Below are positions 30,450 to 39,038 of a DNA stretch of 64,000 nt, piece after piece; position 1 is the stretch's first letter; each line of letters begins with the position of its first letter. The stretch lies in assembly GCF_034541975.1 (NCBI RefSeq), contig NZ_JAVYJM010000001.1; one strand, written 5' to 3'. The position numbers were made by a program, and so were the translations under genes. The DNA comes from Dermacoccus abyssi (GTDB lineage: Bacteria > Actinomycetota > Actinomycetes > Actinomycetales > Dermatophilaceae). The notes beneath the pieces were generated by a model. That model did not search any database. It worked only from the letters and a program-made list of their open reading frames with translations, and was not told the DNA's origin.

Positions 30450-33400
30450 GTGGCTGTGAAGCAGGGGAACAAGAGCGGCGTCAGATCCCGACGCGGTTGG
30501 CGCGACGAGGGTTGGCGGGACGAGGTTGCGACCTGGGCCGGCCGGCTGCTTCTCGTTGCTGCGCTCGTGTCCCTCGTGGCGATCCCCGTTCGTCGCAACA
30601 CATTTCTCAACGTCGTCATGGACGTCCTCGGCTGGTTCGACATCCCCAGTGAGCCGTCACTCTTCGTGGTCTGCATGACACTCGTGCTCTCCGGTGGAAT
30701 ACGACGTCGCTTCCGAGCAGCTCACACGGCGCTCGTGTTCATCATGGGCCTCGCCGTCTTCGACTCCGTCATGCGGATCTTCTTCCGCACAGAGTCGCTT
30801 CTCATGCTCGATCGGCTCCACGTTCACGGGGCCTATCGAGATTGGGCGCGCTTCCAGATATCGCCGATCGTCTCCAGCGTCACGCTGGGCATCTCGGTTG
30901 CGAGCTTCGCCCTCGTCTTAGCTTCTCGACGTGCGTTCAAGACTCGTCTCAGCGAAGGCGCGAAGCGGGCCTCCCTCGTCGCCCTGCTCAGTGGGTGGGC
31001 CTTCTCCGTTCTCGTGACCGTGGCACTCACGCTGTTCTTCCCTCGCAGCCTCGACACCGTGGGGCAACGGGTCGTGTGGGGAATCCGGAGCGCTTTCGGT
31101 GTCCGGACTCCTCCTGACACTCCGGGATTCGCCGGCCACCACGGTCATCAGTGGGTCTTCGGTATCGGCAGCGTCCTGTCCACACTCGCGTTGTTGTTCG
31201 CCGTCCTCGTGCTGTGGCGCTCCGGGCGTGTGCGTGGCCTGACGGACGCGGACGACGAATTGCGTCTGCGTGGTCTGCTTCTCGAACACGGCGAGGACGA
31301 CTCGCTCGGCTACTTCGCCACTCGTCGTGACAAGTCCGCGCTCTTCGCACCAGACGGGCGAGCCGCGCTCACGTTCCGCAACGAGGGAAGCGTCAGCGTT
31401 GCATCGGCCGACCCCGTGGGGCGACGCGAATCCTGGAACGGCGCGATCGAAGGCTGGCTGGAGCAGTGTGCTGAGCACGGGCTCTACCCGGCCGTCCTGT
31501 CGGCGAGCGCTGACGGCGCGCAGGCGTACGTCGACGCGGGTCTCAAGGCGTGGTCCTTGGGCGACGAGGCAATCATCGACGTCGACGCATTCACCCTTCA
31601 GGGGCGCACGATGCGTCCCGTGCGCCAGGCGGTCACCCGCGTCGAACGCGCCGGTTACTCGACACACGTGCGCCGGCACGAAGAGCTGTCCGGCCAGGAA
31701 CTCGATGAGATCTCGCGGCTGGCGGACGCCTGGCGCGGCAACGAGACCGAGCGTGGGTTCTCCATGGCGCTCAACCGTCTCGGCGATCGCGCTGACGGAC
31801 GCTGCGTCGTCATCACGGCTCACGACGAGAGCGGGGCCGTTCGCGGGTTCCTGTCCTTCGTGCCGTGGGGTGCGCGTGGACTGTCCCTCGACGTCATGCG
31901 CCGTGACCGGGCCGCAGAGAACGGGCTCAACGAGTACATGGTCGCCCACCTCGTCGAAGCCGCGCCGGCGCTGGGCGTCCGGCGTATCTCGCTCAACTTC
32001 GCGGTTTTCCGCAACGTCTTCGCCGATGCCGATGAGGTCGGTGCCGGTCCCGTGACACGACTGAGCGACAAGGCGCTGTCGTTCGCGTCTCGCTTCTGGC
32101 AGCTCGAGACGCTCTACCGCTCGAACGACAAGTACCGCCCCGAGTGGGTGCCGCGTTATCTCTGTTACGACCCCGAGCTGACGGTGCCGCGCGCCGCCCT
32201 GGCCATGGGCGTGGCGGAGGGTTTCGTGCCCCTTCTCGGTCCGCGCCTGCTCGTGGGGCCGAAGCCGGCCGACCACCAGCCGCCGCGCCCGGAGGTCGAC
32301 TTCGTCGAGCGGGTTCAGGCGCTCGAGGCCGAGAGCCTCACCCCGCGCGTTCCCGAGCCGCGGCGCAGTGAGCAGCAGCGCGTCCGGCGCGCGAAGCTGA
32401 CGCAGATGGCCGAAGCCGGCGTGGAGGCCTACCCGCCCCGCGTTCCGCGGACGACGACCGTTGCCGACGTCGTGGCGCGCCACCCCGATCTGGCGCCCGA
32501 CGCCGCAACGGGGGAGCGAGTCTCCGTCACGGGCCGAGTGCGCGCTCTGCGCGACCTCGGTGGGGTGAGCTTCGTCGTGCTCGAGGAGAACGGCGTTCGC
32601 CTTCAGGCGATGGCCACACGGGACGGCACCCCGGAGCCTGCCTTCGGCCGTTGGGGCCACTGGATCGATCTCGGCGACATCATCAGCGTCAGCGGCGAGG
32701 TGGGGACCTCGAAGCGCGGCGAGTTGTCGGTTCTCGTGGACTCGTGGCAGATGGCGGCCAAATGCCTCAGCCCGGTACCCGATCTGCACTCCGGCTTCCG
32801 CGACCCTGACGCTCGCGTGCGTCAGCGCTCGCTCGACCTCATCGTCAACGCCGACTCCATGGAGATGCTGCAAGCACGCTCACGTGGGGTGCGCGCTTTC
32901 CGTGACGCGTTCGACGACCTGGGCTACACCGAGGTGGAGACCCCGATGCTCCAGGCCGTGCACGGCGGAGCGTCCGCGCGGCCGTTCAAGACACACATCA
33001 ACGCCTACGGCATGGATCTGTTCCTGCGCATCGCGCCGGAGCTCTATCTCAAGCGCCTCGCGGTCGGTGGCATGCAGAAGGTCTTCGAACTGAACCGAAA
33101 CTTCCGCAACGAGGGCGCCGACGCGACGCACAACCCCGAGTTCACCTCGCTCGAGGCCTACGACGCGTACGGCGATTACACAACAATGCGTCACCTGACG
33201 CGCGAGGTCCTGCTCGCAGTGGCACGCGCGGTGCACGGTGAGGAGATCGCGCTGCGACCGATGTCGGACGGCAGCGTGGAGCGTGTCGATCTTTCTGGAC
33301 CGTGGCCCGCCGTGCCCGTCCACGAGGCGGTGTCGAAGGCCTGCGGCGTGACGCTCACGTCCGCGTCGACACGTGAGGAAGTCGCTGCGGTGTGCGAAAC

Positions 33401-33845
33401 CCACGGCATCGATGCTCCGCGGGAGAAGGGCGCCGGCGAACTCGTCGTCGAGCTGTACGACGAACTCGTCGAGGCACGAACGACCTCCCCGACGTTCTAC
33501 ACCGACTTTCCCGTCGAGACGTCGCCGCTCACGCGGGAGCACCGTGACGATCCGCGCCTCTCGGAACGCTGGGACCTCGTGGCCTTCGGCGCCGAGATCG
33601 GTACGGCGTACACCGAGCTGGTCGATCCGGTCGAGCAGCGTCGTCGCCTCACCGAGCAGTCGCTCAAGGCGGCGGCCGGTGACGTCGAGGCGATGTCGCT
33701 CGACGAGTCGTTCCTCGGCGCGCTCGAGTACGCGATGCCGCCCACGGGTGGCCTCGGCATCGGCGTCGACCGCACGATCATGATGCTGCTCGGGGCTCCG
33801 ATCCGCGCCACGCTCGCGTTCCCGTTCGTCCGTCCGCAGGGCTGA
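30450..33845 (+). CDS. lysX: Bifunctional lysylphosphatidylglycerol synthetase / lysine-tRNA ligase
   Basis: The protein is 1131 residues in three parts. An N-terminal membrane domain has about seven segments (residues 20-260). A DUF2156-type transferase domain (about 270-580) is of the MprF kind and moves lysine from Lys-tRNA to phosphatidylglycerol. A complete class II lysyl-tRNA synthetase starts near residue 640, with the OB fold followed by the motif 2 region ELNRNFRNEGADATHNPEFTSLEAY and motif 3 GLGIGVDRT. The fusion is typical of actinobacteria and makes membranes more cationic and resistant to cationic peptides. GTG 30450 is chosen because no ribosome site exists and a TACCCT lies 7 nt upstream. 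It contains a rare TTA codon at 30918-30920. Confidence 0.94.
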   Translation: MAVKQGNKSGVRSRRGWRDEGWRDEVATWAGRLLLVAALVSLVAIPVRRNTFLNVVMDVLGWFDIPSEPSLFVVCMTLVLSGGIRRRFRAAHTALVFIMGLAVFDSVMRIFFRTESLLMLDRLHVHGAYRDWARFQISPIVSSVTLGISVASFALVLASRRAFKTRLSEGAKRASLVALLSGWAFSVLVTVALTLFFPRSLDTVGQRVVWGIRSAFGVRTPPDTPGFAGHHGHQWVFGIGSVLSTLALLFAVLVLWRSGRVRGLTDADDELRLRGLLLEHGEDDSLGYFATRRDKSALFAPDGRAALTFRNEGSVSVASADPVGRRESWNGAIEGWLEQCAEHGLYPAVLSASADGAQAYVDAGLKAWSLGDEAIIDVDAFTLQGRTMRPVRQAVTRVERAGYSTHVRRHEELSGQELDEISRLADAWRGNETERGFSMALNRLGDRADGRCVVITAHDESGAVRGFLSFVPWGARGLSLDVMRRDRAAENGLNEYMVAHLVEAAPALGVRRISLNFAVFRNVFADADEVGAGPVTRLSDKALSFASRFWQLETLYRSNDKYRPEWVPRYLCYDPELTVPRAALAMGVAEGFVPLLGPRLLVGPKPADHQPPRPEVDFVERVQALEAESLTPRVPEPRRSEQQRVRRAKLTQMAEAGVEAYPPRVPRTTTVADVVARHPDLAPDAATGERVSVTGRVRALRDLGGVSFVVLEENGVRLQAMATRDGTPEPAFGRWGHWIDLGDIISVSGEVGTSKRGELSVLVDSWQMAAKCLSPVPDLHSGFRDPDARVRQRSLDLIVNADSMEMLQARSRGVRAFRDAFDDLGYTEVETPMLQAVHGGASARPFKTHINAYGMDLFLRIAPELYLKRLAVGGMQKVFELNRNFRNEGADATHNPEFTSLEAYDAYGDYTTMRHLTREVLLAVARAVHGEEIALRPMSDGSVERVDLSGPWPAVPVHEAVSKACGVTLTSASTREEVAAVCETHGIDAPREKGAGELVVELYDELVEARTTSPTFYTDFPVETSPLTREHRDDPRLSERWDLVAFGAEIGTAYTELVDPVEQRRRLTEQSLKAAAGDVEAMSLDESFLGALEYAMPPTGGLGIGVDRTIMMLLGAPIRATLAFPFVRPQG

Positions 33846-34010
33846 GTGGACCCTCCTCCTCGGCGAAGGGAACCTGCTCTCCTCTCGACTGAGCTATGAG
33901 GTGGATGACAATTCCTTGAGTTCTTTTCACCCATTGATGACCTATGAGCGGCAAGATCAGTGGGTGAGTGCGCGAACGAACGCGTCGCGCAAAGGGATTC
34001 AAGGGGAACC

Positions 34011-35702
34011 ATGAAGAAGTCTCTCAGCGCAGCAGCCGCAGCCTTCGGTCTCGTCAGCATCGGCCTTGCACCTGCAGGTGCGAGCGCCCGGCAGGCCTCG
34101 TCCAAGGCGCCGACGTCCGGCGCGTCGTCGAGCTACACGCCACCGCCGGTGTCATGGGGAGCATGCAAGGCGCCGAGTCTCGTCAAGGCGGGTGCCCAGT
34201 GCGGCTACGTCACGGTTCCCCTCGACTACGCGAAGCCGAAGGGCGCGAAGATCAAACTCGCCGTGTCCCGTATCAAGCACAAGACGCCCGACGCGAAGAA
34301 GCAGGGCATCATGCTCGTCAACCCGGGTGGCCCCGGCGGTTCCGGCTTGACGTTGGCACGCCTGGGTCAGTGGGTGCCGAACGGAGGCGGCGACCCGTAC
34401 GACTGGATCGGATTCGACCCGCGAGGCGTCGGCGACAGCCTCCCGAGCCTCGCGTGCGACGGTAACTACTTCGGCTACAACCGCCCCGACTACCGCGTGA
34501 CGAAGGCCGGCACGGAACGTCAGTGGCTTCGCAAGACCGCGGGCTACTCGAAGGCCTGTTCGAAGGCGGACGGCGCACGTCTGTTGCCGCACATGAAGAC
34601 CGTCGACAACGTGCGTGACATGGACTCGATCCGCAAGGCCCTCGGTGAGAAGCAGATCAACTTCTACGGTTTCAGCTACGGCTCCTACCTCGGCCAGGTC
34701 TACGCGACGATGTATCCCAAGCAAACACGCCGCATGGTGCTCGACGGCGTCGTCAACCCCAAGGACGTCTGGTACGGCGCGAACCTCAACCAGGACGTCG
34801 CGTTCGACGCGAACATGGACACCTTCTTCGACTGGGTCGCCAAGAACGACGCCACCTACCACCTGGGTAAGAGCGGCAAGGCGATCAAGAAGCGCTGGTA
34901 CGCGATGCTCGACAAGCTCGCGAAAACGCCGGCGGACGGCAAGATCGGACCGAACGAGTGGACGGATGCCTTCCTCAACGCCGGTTACTACGTGTTCGGC
35001 TGGGAAGGTGACGCCGAGGCACTCGTCGCGGCGTTCAAGGGTGACTTCGGCCCGGTCACCGACCTCTACGACGAGGCGAACGGCTCCGGCCCGGGTTCGG
35101 ACAACGGGTATGCGGTCTACCTCGGCACGCAGTGCTCGGATGTTGCCTGGCCCACGTCGTGGAACAAGTGGAAGGCCGACAACACGCGCGTCGCCAAGAA
35201 GGCGCCGTTCGAGACGTGGGCCAATGCGATGTTCAACCTTCCGTGCACGAGCTGGCCGGTGAAGGCGAGCAACCGCCAGGCGCCCCGCGTCGACGGCTCG
35301 AAGGTCGGGCCCATCCTGCTCATCTCGGAGACGAAGGACGGCGCGACGCCGTACGGCGGTGCGCTCGAGGTGCGTAAGCGCTTCCCGAAGAGCTCGCTCA
35401 TCGAGGGCGTCGGCGGCACGACGCACTCGGGTTCGCTGAGCGGTATCGCGTGCACGGACGACAAGATTGCCACCTACCTGCTGTCCGGCAAGACGCCGCA
35501 GCGCACTCGCGGGCAGGGGCACTCGGACGTGAAGTGCGAGCCGGTGCCGCAGCCGGCGCCGGGCCCGGCGAACGCGCTGACGGAGTCGGCGTCCGACTCG
35601 GGGCGCCGCCACGGTCACGGCAAGGGCCACGGCAAGAAGCGTCACGGCATGCCGCAGGATCTGCGCGCCCAGTTGCAGCAGGCCGCTTCGTCGACCCGCT
35701 GA
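34011..35702 (+). CDS. Secreted alpha/beta hydrolase, tripeptidyl aminopeptidase type (peptidase S33-like)
   Basis: This 563-residue protein has a signal peptide (MKKSLSAAAAAFGLVSIGLAPAGASA, cleaved near residue 26). The hydrolase domain has VNPGGPGGSG (oxyanion region), GFDPRGVGDS, nucleophile Ser222 in GFSYGSYLG, a likely Asp in ETKDGATPY and His in GGTTHSGSL. This is the pattern of Streptomyces SlpD/Tap and mycobacterial Hip1-like exported peptidases, which cut tripeptides or act in the envelope. The C-terminus is His/Gly/Lys-rich. ATG 34011 has AAGGGGA upstream. There is no lipobox, so it is expected to be secreted rather than lipid-anchored. Confidence 0.9.
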   Translation: MKKSLSAAAAAFGLVSIGLAPAGASARQASSKAPTSGASSSYTPPPVSWGACKAPSLVKAGAQCGYVTVPLDYAKPKGAKIKLAVSRIKHKTPDAKKQGIMLVNPGGPGGSGLTLARLGQWVPNGGGDPYDWIGFDPRGVGDSLPSLACDGNYFGYNRPDYRVTKAGTERQWLRKTAGYSKACSKADGARLLPHMKTVDNVRDMDSIRKALGEKQINFYGFSYGSYLGQVYATMYPKQTRRMVLDGVVNPKDVWYGANLNQDVAFDANMDTFFDWVAKNDATYHLGKSGKAIKKRWYAMLDKLAKTPADGKIGPNEWTDAFLNAGYYVFGWEGDAEALVAAFKGDFGPVTDLYDEANGSGPGSDNGYAVYLGTQCSDVAWPTSWNKWKADNTRVAKKAPFETWANAMFNLPCTSWPVKASNRQAPRVDGSKVGPILLISETKDGATPYGGALEVRKRFPKSSLIEGVGGTTHSGSLSGIACTDDKIATYLLSGKTPQRTRGQGHSDVKCEPVPQPAPGPANALTESASDSGRRHGHGKGHGKKRHGMPQDLRAQLQQAASSTR

Positions 35703-35716
35703 CGGACTGACCCTTG

Positions 35717-35764
35717 AACGCCCGAGCGGCCGGCACCCCCAAGGTTGCCGGCCGCTCGGGCGTT
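35717..35764. terminator. Bidirectional terminator between the peptidase gene and metI
   Basis: A perfect 19-bp stem (AACGCCCGAGCGGCCGGCA and its complement at 35746-35764) has a 10-nt loop and is followed by TTCGCC. Confidence 0.85.
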
Positions 35765-35780
35765 TCGCCGTGCGCGTCGA

Positions 35781-36457
35781 TCAGTGACGCAGAGCCTTGC
35801 GGGCCAGTGCGTTACCGATGAACTGCGCGATCTGCACGAACACGATGATGATGACGACGGCTGCCCACGTCACGGCCCACTGGTAGCGCTGGTAGCCGTA
35901 CGCCAGCGCGAAGTTGCCGAGACCGCCGCCGCCCATCGCGCCGACGACCGCGGTCATGTCGATGACGGCGACGAGCGCGAAGGTGTACCCGAGGATGAGC
36001 GGCGCGAGCGCCTCGGGGATGAGAACGGTGCGGATGATCCGCCACGGGCTCGCGCCCATCGCCTGAGCCGCCTCGATGACGCCCGGGTCGACACTCACGA
36101 GGTTCTGTTCGACGATGCGACTGATGCCGAACGTTGCGGCGAGCGTCAGCGGGAAGATCATCGACGCGGTACCGATCGTCGAGCCGGTGACCTTCAGCGT
36201 CAGCGGACCGAGCGCGGCCGCGAAGATGATGAACGGGATCGGGCGGATGATATTGACGAGCACGTTGAGGATCGTGTGAACCGTCGGGTTGGCCATGATG
36301 CCGCCGCGGCGCGTCGTGTTGAGCAGCACGCCGAGCACGAGCCCGAACAGACCGCCGAGGACGATGGTGGCGCTGACCATGAGGAGGTCTGCCCGACCGA
36401 CTCCCACAGCACGGGGCGCAGTGCGCTCCAGTCCGTGTCCGCAGTGATGACCTTCAT
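35781..36457 (-). pseudogene. metI: Methionine ABC transporter permease, frameshifted
   Basis: The MetI permease sequence is complete but split between two frames. The first part starts at ATG 36457 (MKVITADTDWSALRPVLWES...), overlapping the metN stop (ATGA), and is lost after about 24 codons. The remaining 200 residues continue in the -1 frame (LLMVSATIVLGGLFGLVLG... to the stop at 35781). They keep five membrane segments and the EAA loop (IEAAQAMGASPWRIIRTVLIPEA). Restoring one C near 36381-36388 gives the normal family sequence WESVGQTLLMV. The cause is a real mutation or a sequencing error. If real, the importer would be dead unless frameshifting or internal initiation occurs (GTG 36407). 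Confidence 0.88.
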
Positions 36458-37515
36458 GCCGTGGCCTCCTCGAGTTCGTGGACGGTGGCGACCTGGGCGA
36501 GGTCGGTCAGCACCTGCGTGACGGTGACGTCGTCACCGCGCAGGGCCAGGGTCAACGTCGTGAGGTTCGCTTCCTTGAGGGGCGTGAGGCCACCGTGGAC
36601 GATCTCCGGTTCGACACCGCGGGCGCCGGTGGAGGCGAGAACCCTTCCGAATCCAGCGGAGTCGTGGACGGTTGCCGTGACGAGGCGTCCGCTCACCCTC
36701 TCGCGCAGCCGCGCGATCTCGCGGGCGTCGGGCACGTTGCGCAGCGTCGCGTCGACGAGCCGCCGCGTGGCTGACGATGTCGGTGCGCCGAGCACCTGCT
36801 CGGTCGGCCCGGACTCGACGAGGCGGCCGTGTTCGAGGACCACGACGTCGTCGGCCAGTTCACGCACGACGTCCATCTCGTGCGTGATGACGACGATCGT
36901 CACGCCGAGCTCATCGTTGACGCGGCGCAGGAGGGCCAGGACGTCCTTCGTCGTGTCGGGGTCGAGGGCGGAGGTCGACTCGTCGGCGAGCAGGATCTCC
37001 GGGTTCGTGGCCAGGGCGCGGGCGATGCCGACGCGCTGCTTCTGGCCGCCGGACAGCTCGTCAGGATAGGCCCAGGCCTTCTCCGTCAGACCGACGAAGT
37101 GGAGCAGTTCGGTGACTCGCGCCTCCTGCTTGTCCTTGTCCCAACCGGCGACCTCAAGCGGATAGGCGACGTTGGCGTACACCGTGCGCGAGCGGATGAG
37201 ATTGAACTGCTGGAACACCATGCCGATGCGGGCCCGCAGAGCTCGGATCTGCTTTGCTCCCAGACCCGCCAGATCGACGCCGTCGACCTCGACGGAGCCG
37301 GTCGTCGGGGTCTCGAGCGCGTTGATGAGCCGCACGAGGGTGCTCTTGCCTGCACCGGAGAACCCGATGACGGCGAGGACGCGGCCGGTAGCGACGTCGA
37401 GGTCGATCTCCTGCAGCGCGGTGACGTTCTTCTTGCCGCGCACGAAGGTCTTGCTCACGCCGCGCAGCCGGACCGCCGGCGCGTTCTCGGGTCGGGCCGG
37501 GGGAGTGGGGGTCAC
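36454..37515 (-). CDS. metN: Methionine ABC transporter ATP-binding protein
   Basis: This 353-residue ATPase has Walker A GFSGAGKST (near residues 51-59), Q-loop FQQFNL, signature LSGGQKQRVGIARAL, Walker B ILLADESTSALDP and H-loop THEMDVV. The C-terminal 75 residues form the MetN regulatory (NIL/ACT-like) domain that senses methionine. GTG 37515 overlaps the metQ stop (GTGA), and its own stop overlaps the metI start. The order metQ-metN-metI reads from the riboswitch at 38700-38811. Confidence 0.96.
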   Translation of the reverse strand: MTPTPPARPENAPAVRLRGVSKTFVRGKKNVTALQEIDLDVATGRVLAVIGFSGAGKSTLVRLINALETPTTGSVEVDGVDLAGLGAKQIRALRARIGMVFQQFNLIRSRTVYANVAYPLEVAGWDKDKQEARVTELLHFVGLTEKAWAYPDELSGGQKQRVGIARALATNPEILLADESTSALDPDTTKDVLALLRRVNDELGVTIVVITHEMDVVRELADDVVVLEHGRLVESGPTEQVLGAPTSSATRRLVDATLRNVPDAREIARLRERVSGRLVTATVHDSAGFGRVLASTGARGVEPEIVHGGLTPLKEANLTTLTLALRGDDVTVTQVLTDLAQVATVHELEEATA

Positions 37516-38477
37516 TTCTTGGCCTTGATCTGCGACTCGATGCGGGTGAGGATGCCGCGCACGTCCGCGACGGAACGCTTCACCTCGTACTGGGTTCCCT
37601 TGGTGCGCTTGGAGATGAGGTCCTGCACCGACTTCTCGTGGTACGCCTGGACGAACTTCGCGTACGTCGGGTTGTCGGCGTCCTTCTTGCGGGCCACGAT
37701 GACGTTGATGTACGGCTCCGAGGACTTCGCCTTGGGGTCGTCCTTGAACAGCGCCTTGCTCGGGTCGAGGTTCGCGTCGGCGGCGAAGTTGTTGTTGACC
37801 ACGGCGCCCTCGACGGAGGGCAGGGCGGCTGCGGTCTGGGCAGCGTCGACGGGCGTGACGCCGACCTTCGACTTCGCGGCGTCGATCTCGGCGGGCGTCG
37901 ACAGGGAGTTGCCCCCGCCCTTGAGCGTGAGCAGACCGGCGCTCTGCAGGAGCAGGAGGGCGCGTGCCTGGTTCGTCGCGTCGTTCGGGATGGCGACCTT
38001 GCCGCCGTCGGCGAACTCGTTCACCGTGGTGTGCTTCTTCGAGTACAGCGACAGCGGCACGATGTAGGTGGAGCCGACCGGCGTCAGGGTGTCGTTCTTC
38101 GCGGCGTTGTAGTCGGCGAGGAACTGCAGGTGCTGGAACTGGTTGACGTCGACCTGGCCCTGGGAGAGCGCCGGGTTGGCCTGCGTGTAGTCGGTGAAGT
38201 TGACCGGCTGGATGTCGAGGCCGTACTTCTCCTTGCCGACCTTGACCAGTTCGGTCCAGTACGGGTCGGACGCTTCGGTGGTACCGACGGTGATCTTCGT
38301 CAGCTTCTCGTCGTCGCTACCCGTGAAGGCCTTGATGCCGAAGCCTGCGGCGAGCGCGACGACGAGGACGCCTGCGCCGATGGCCGCGTACTTGGGGCCG
38401 TTGCTCTTCGGCTTCTCGGGCAGGGCCTGGACGGCGGGGCTGGCTCCGGGGGTGGTGGAGTTGGTGTTCTCGGACAT
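37512..38477 (-). CDS. metQ: Methionine ABC transporter substrate-binding protein, membrane-anchored form
   Basis: This 321-residue NlpA/MetQ-family protein contains KITVGTTEASDPYW, the block VDVNQFQHLQFLADYN and VAIPNDATNQARALLLLQSAGL, which are family hallmarks. There is no lipobox cysteine. Instead, residues 30-50 (AAIGAGVLVVALAAGFGI) form a single membrane anchor after a Pro/Ser-rich cytoplasmic segment. It binds methionine outside the membrane and delivers it to MetNI. ATG 38477 has GAGGAAGG upstream. It is the first full gene after the SAM riboswitch and a small upstream ORF. Confidence 0.95.
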   Translation of the reverse strand: MSENTNSTTPGASPAVQALPEKPKSNGPKYAAIGAGVLVVALAAGFGIKAFTGSDDEKLTKITVGTTEASDPYWTELVKVGKEKYGLDIQPVNFTDYTQANPALSQGQVDVNQFQHLQFLADYNAAKNDTLTPVGSTYIVPLSLYSKKHTTVNEFADGGKVAIPNDATNQARALLLLQSAGLLTLKGGGNSLSTPAEIDAAKSKVGVTPVDAAQTAAALPSVEGAVVNNNFAADANLDPSKALFKDDPKAKSSEPYINVIVARKKDADNPTYAKFVQAYHEKSVQDLISKRTKGTQYEVKRSVADVRGILTRIESQIKAKK

Positions 38478-38552
38478 GGTGATGCCTTCCTCGAAGGGGC
38501 GTGCGAGGCGCCGGTGGGGTGGGCGGCGACGACCGCCCGACGATGGGTGCGG

Positions 38553-38636
38553 TCAGTGCTTGGGGCGCGCGAACGCGGCGTCGTGCGTGTGCGGTCGCGC
38601 GGTGGGGGCCTGGGTGGGGCGATGCGTGTGCTGCAT
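38553..38636 (-). CDS. Small upstream ORF in the metQ leader (27 residues)
   Basis: ATG 38636 is preceded by GGGAGA at normal spacing and runs 27 codons to a TGA at 38553. The peptide is rich in His, Thr, Pro, Ala and Arg. It lies between the riboswitch and metQ, with 75 nt left before the metQ start. The ribosome site falls in a small near-palindrome (GATCCCGGGAGATC). It could be a regulatory leader peptide or an accidental frame; no Met run is present. Confidence 0.4.
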   Translation of the reverse strand: MQHTHRPTQAPTARPHTHDAAFARPKH

Positions 38637-38699
38637 GTGATCTCCCGGGATCGGGCGCACCGGTACGAAGCCCTCGAAAGGGATGTGTTCCGGGTGCGG

Positions 38700-38811
38700 A
38701 ACGTGCTTGCCGCGCGGTTGACGCGGCCGTGTCATCACCTGGAGCACCCCGCCACGTTCGTGAGGGTTGCCGTCCGACCAGCCAGGGCTTTGCATCGGAT
38801 CTCTTGACCGG
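38700..38811 (-). ncRNA. SAM riboswitch, SAM-IV-like
   Basis: Read on the minus strand, the leader has the SAM-I/SAM-IV core: AAGCCCTGGC, CGGCAACCCTC, GTGGCGGGGTGCTCC and AGGTGATGAC. P1 is CCGGTCA with TGACACGG. Beyond P1 a further CCGCG/CGCG hairpin is followed by GGCAAGCACG, a downstream part typical of the actinobacterial SAM-IV class. It precedes the methionine importer operon, so high SAM would be expected to switch metQNI off. Mode of control (termination or translation) cannot be read with certainty. Confidence 0.88.
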
Positions 38812-38815
38812 CATT

Positions 38816-38845
38816 ACATTAGAGGCGCCGCGAGAAGCCCGTCAA
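38816..38845 (-). promoter_or_regulatory. Promoter of the metQNI operon
   Basis: On the minus strand TTGACG (38845-38840), an 18-nt spacer and TAATGT (38821-38816). The predicted start near 38809 lies at the 5' edge of riboswitch P1. Confidence 0.7.
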
Positions 38846-38886
38846 ATCAAGTGATCTGGGCCACTCTGCGTCACCGCTGGGCCGAG

Positions 38887-38931
38887 TTTCCTGCGGTTGG
38901 GTAGTCGCCGCCTCGACCCAACGGCAGGAAA
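38887..38931. terminator. Hairpin between msrA and the metQ promoter
   Basis: A 16-bp stem with one G-G mismatch (TTTCCTGCGGTTGGGT / ACCCAACGGCAGGAAA) has a 13-nt loop. It probably isolates the met operon from msrA. Confidence 0.5.
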
Positions 38932-38968
38932 GTCTGCCCAGTGGAGAGATGCGCTGATGCCGTGCTCT

Positions 38969-39014
38969 CCCCGTGGGCTGGAGTCACTAGGGGCGGAGCG
39001 TGGACTCCACGGGG
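38969..39014 (-). terminator. Terminator after msrA
   Basis: CCCCGTGG pairs with CCACGGGG, and inner GAGTC pairs with GACTC. It lies 25 nt after the msrA stop. Confidence 0.5.
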
Positions 39015-39038
39015 TCGAGGTACCCCCCGAGCTCGCGC

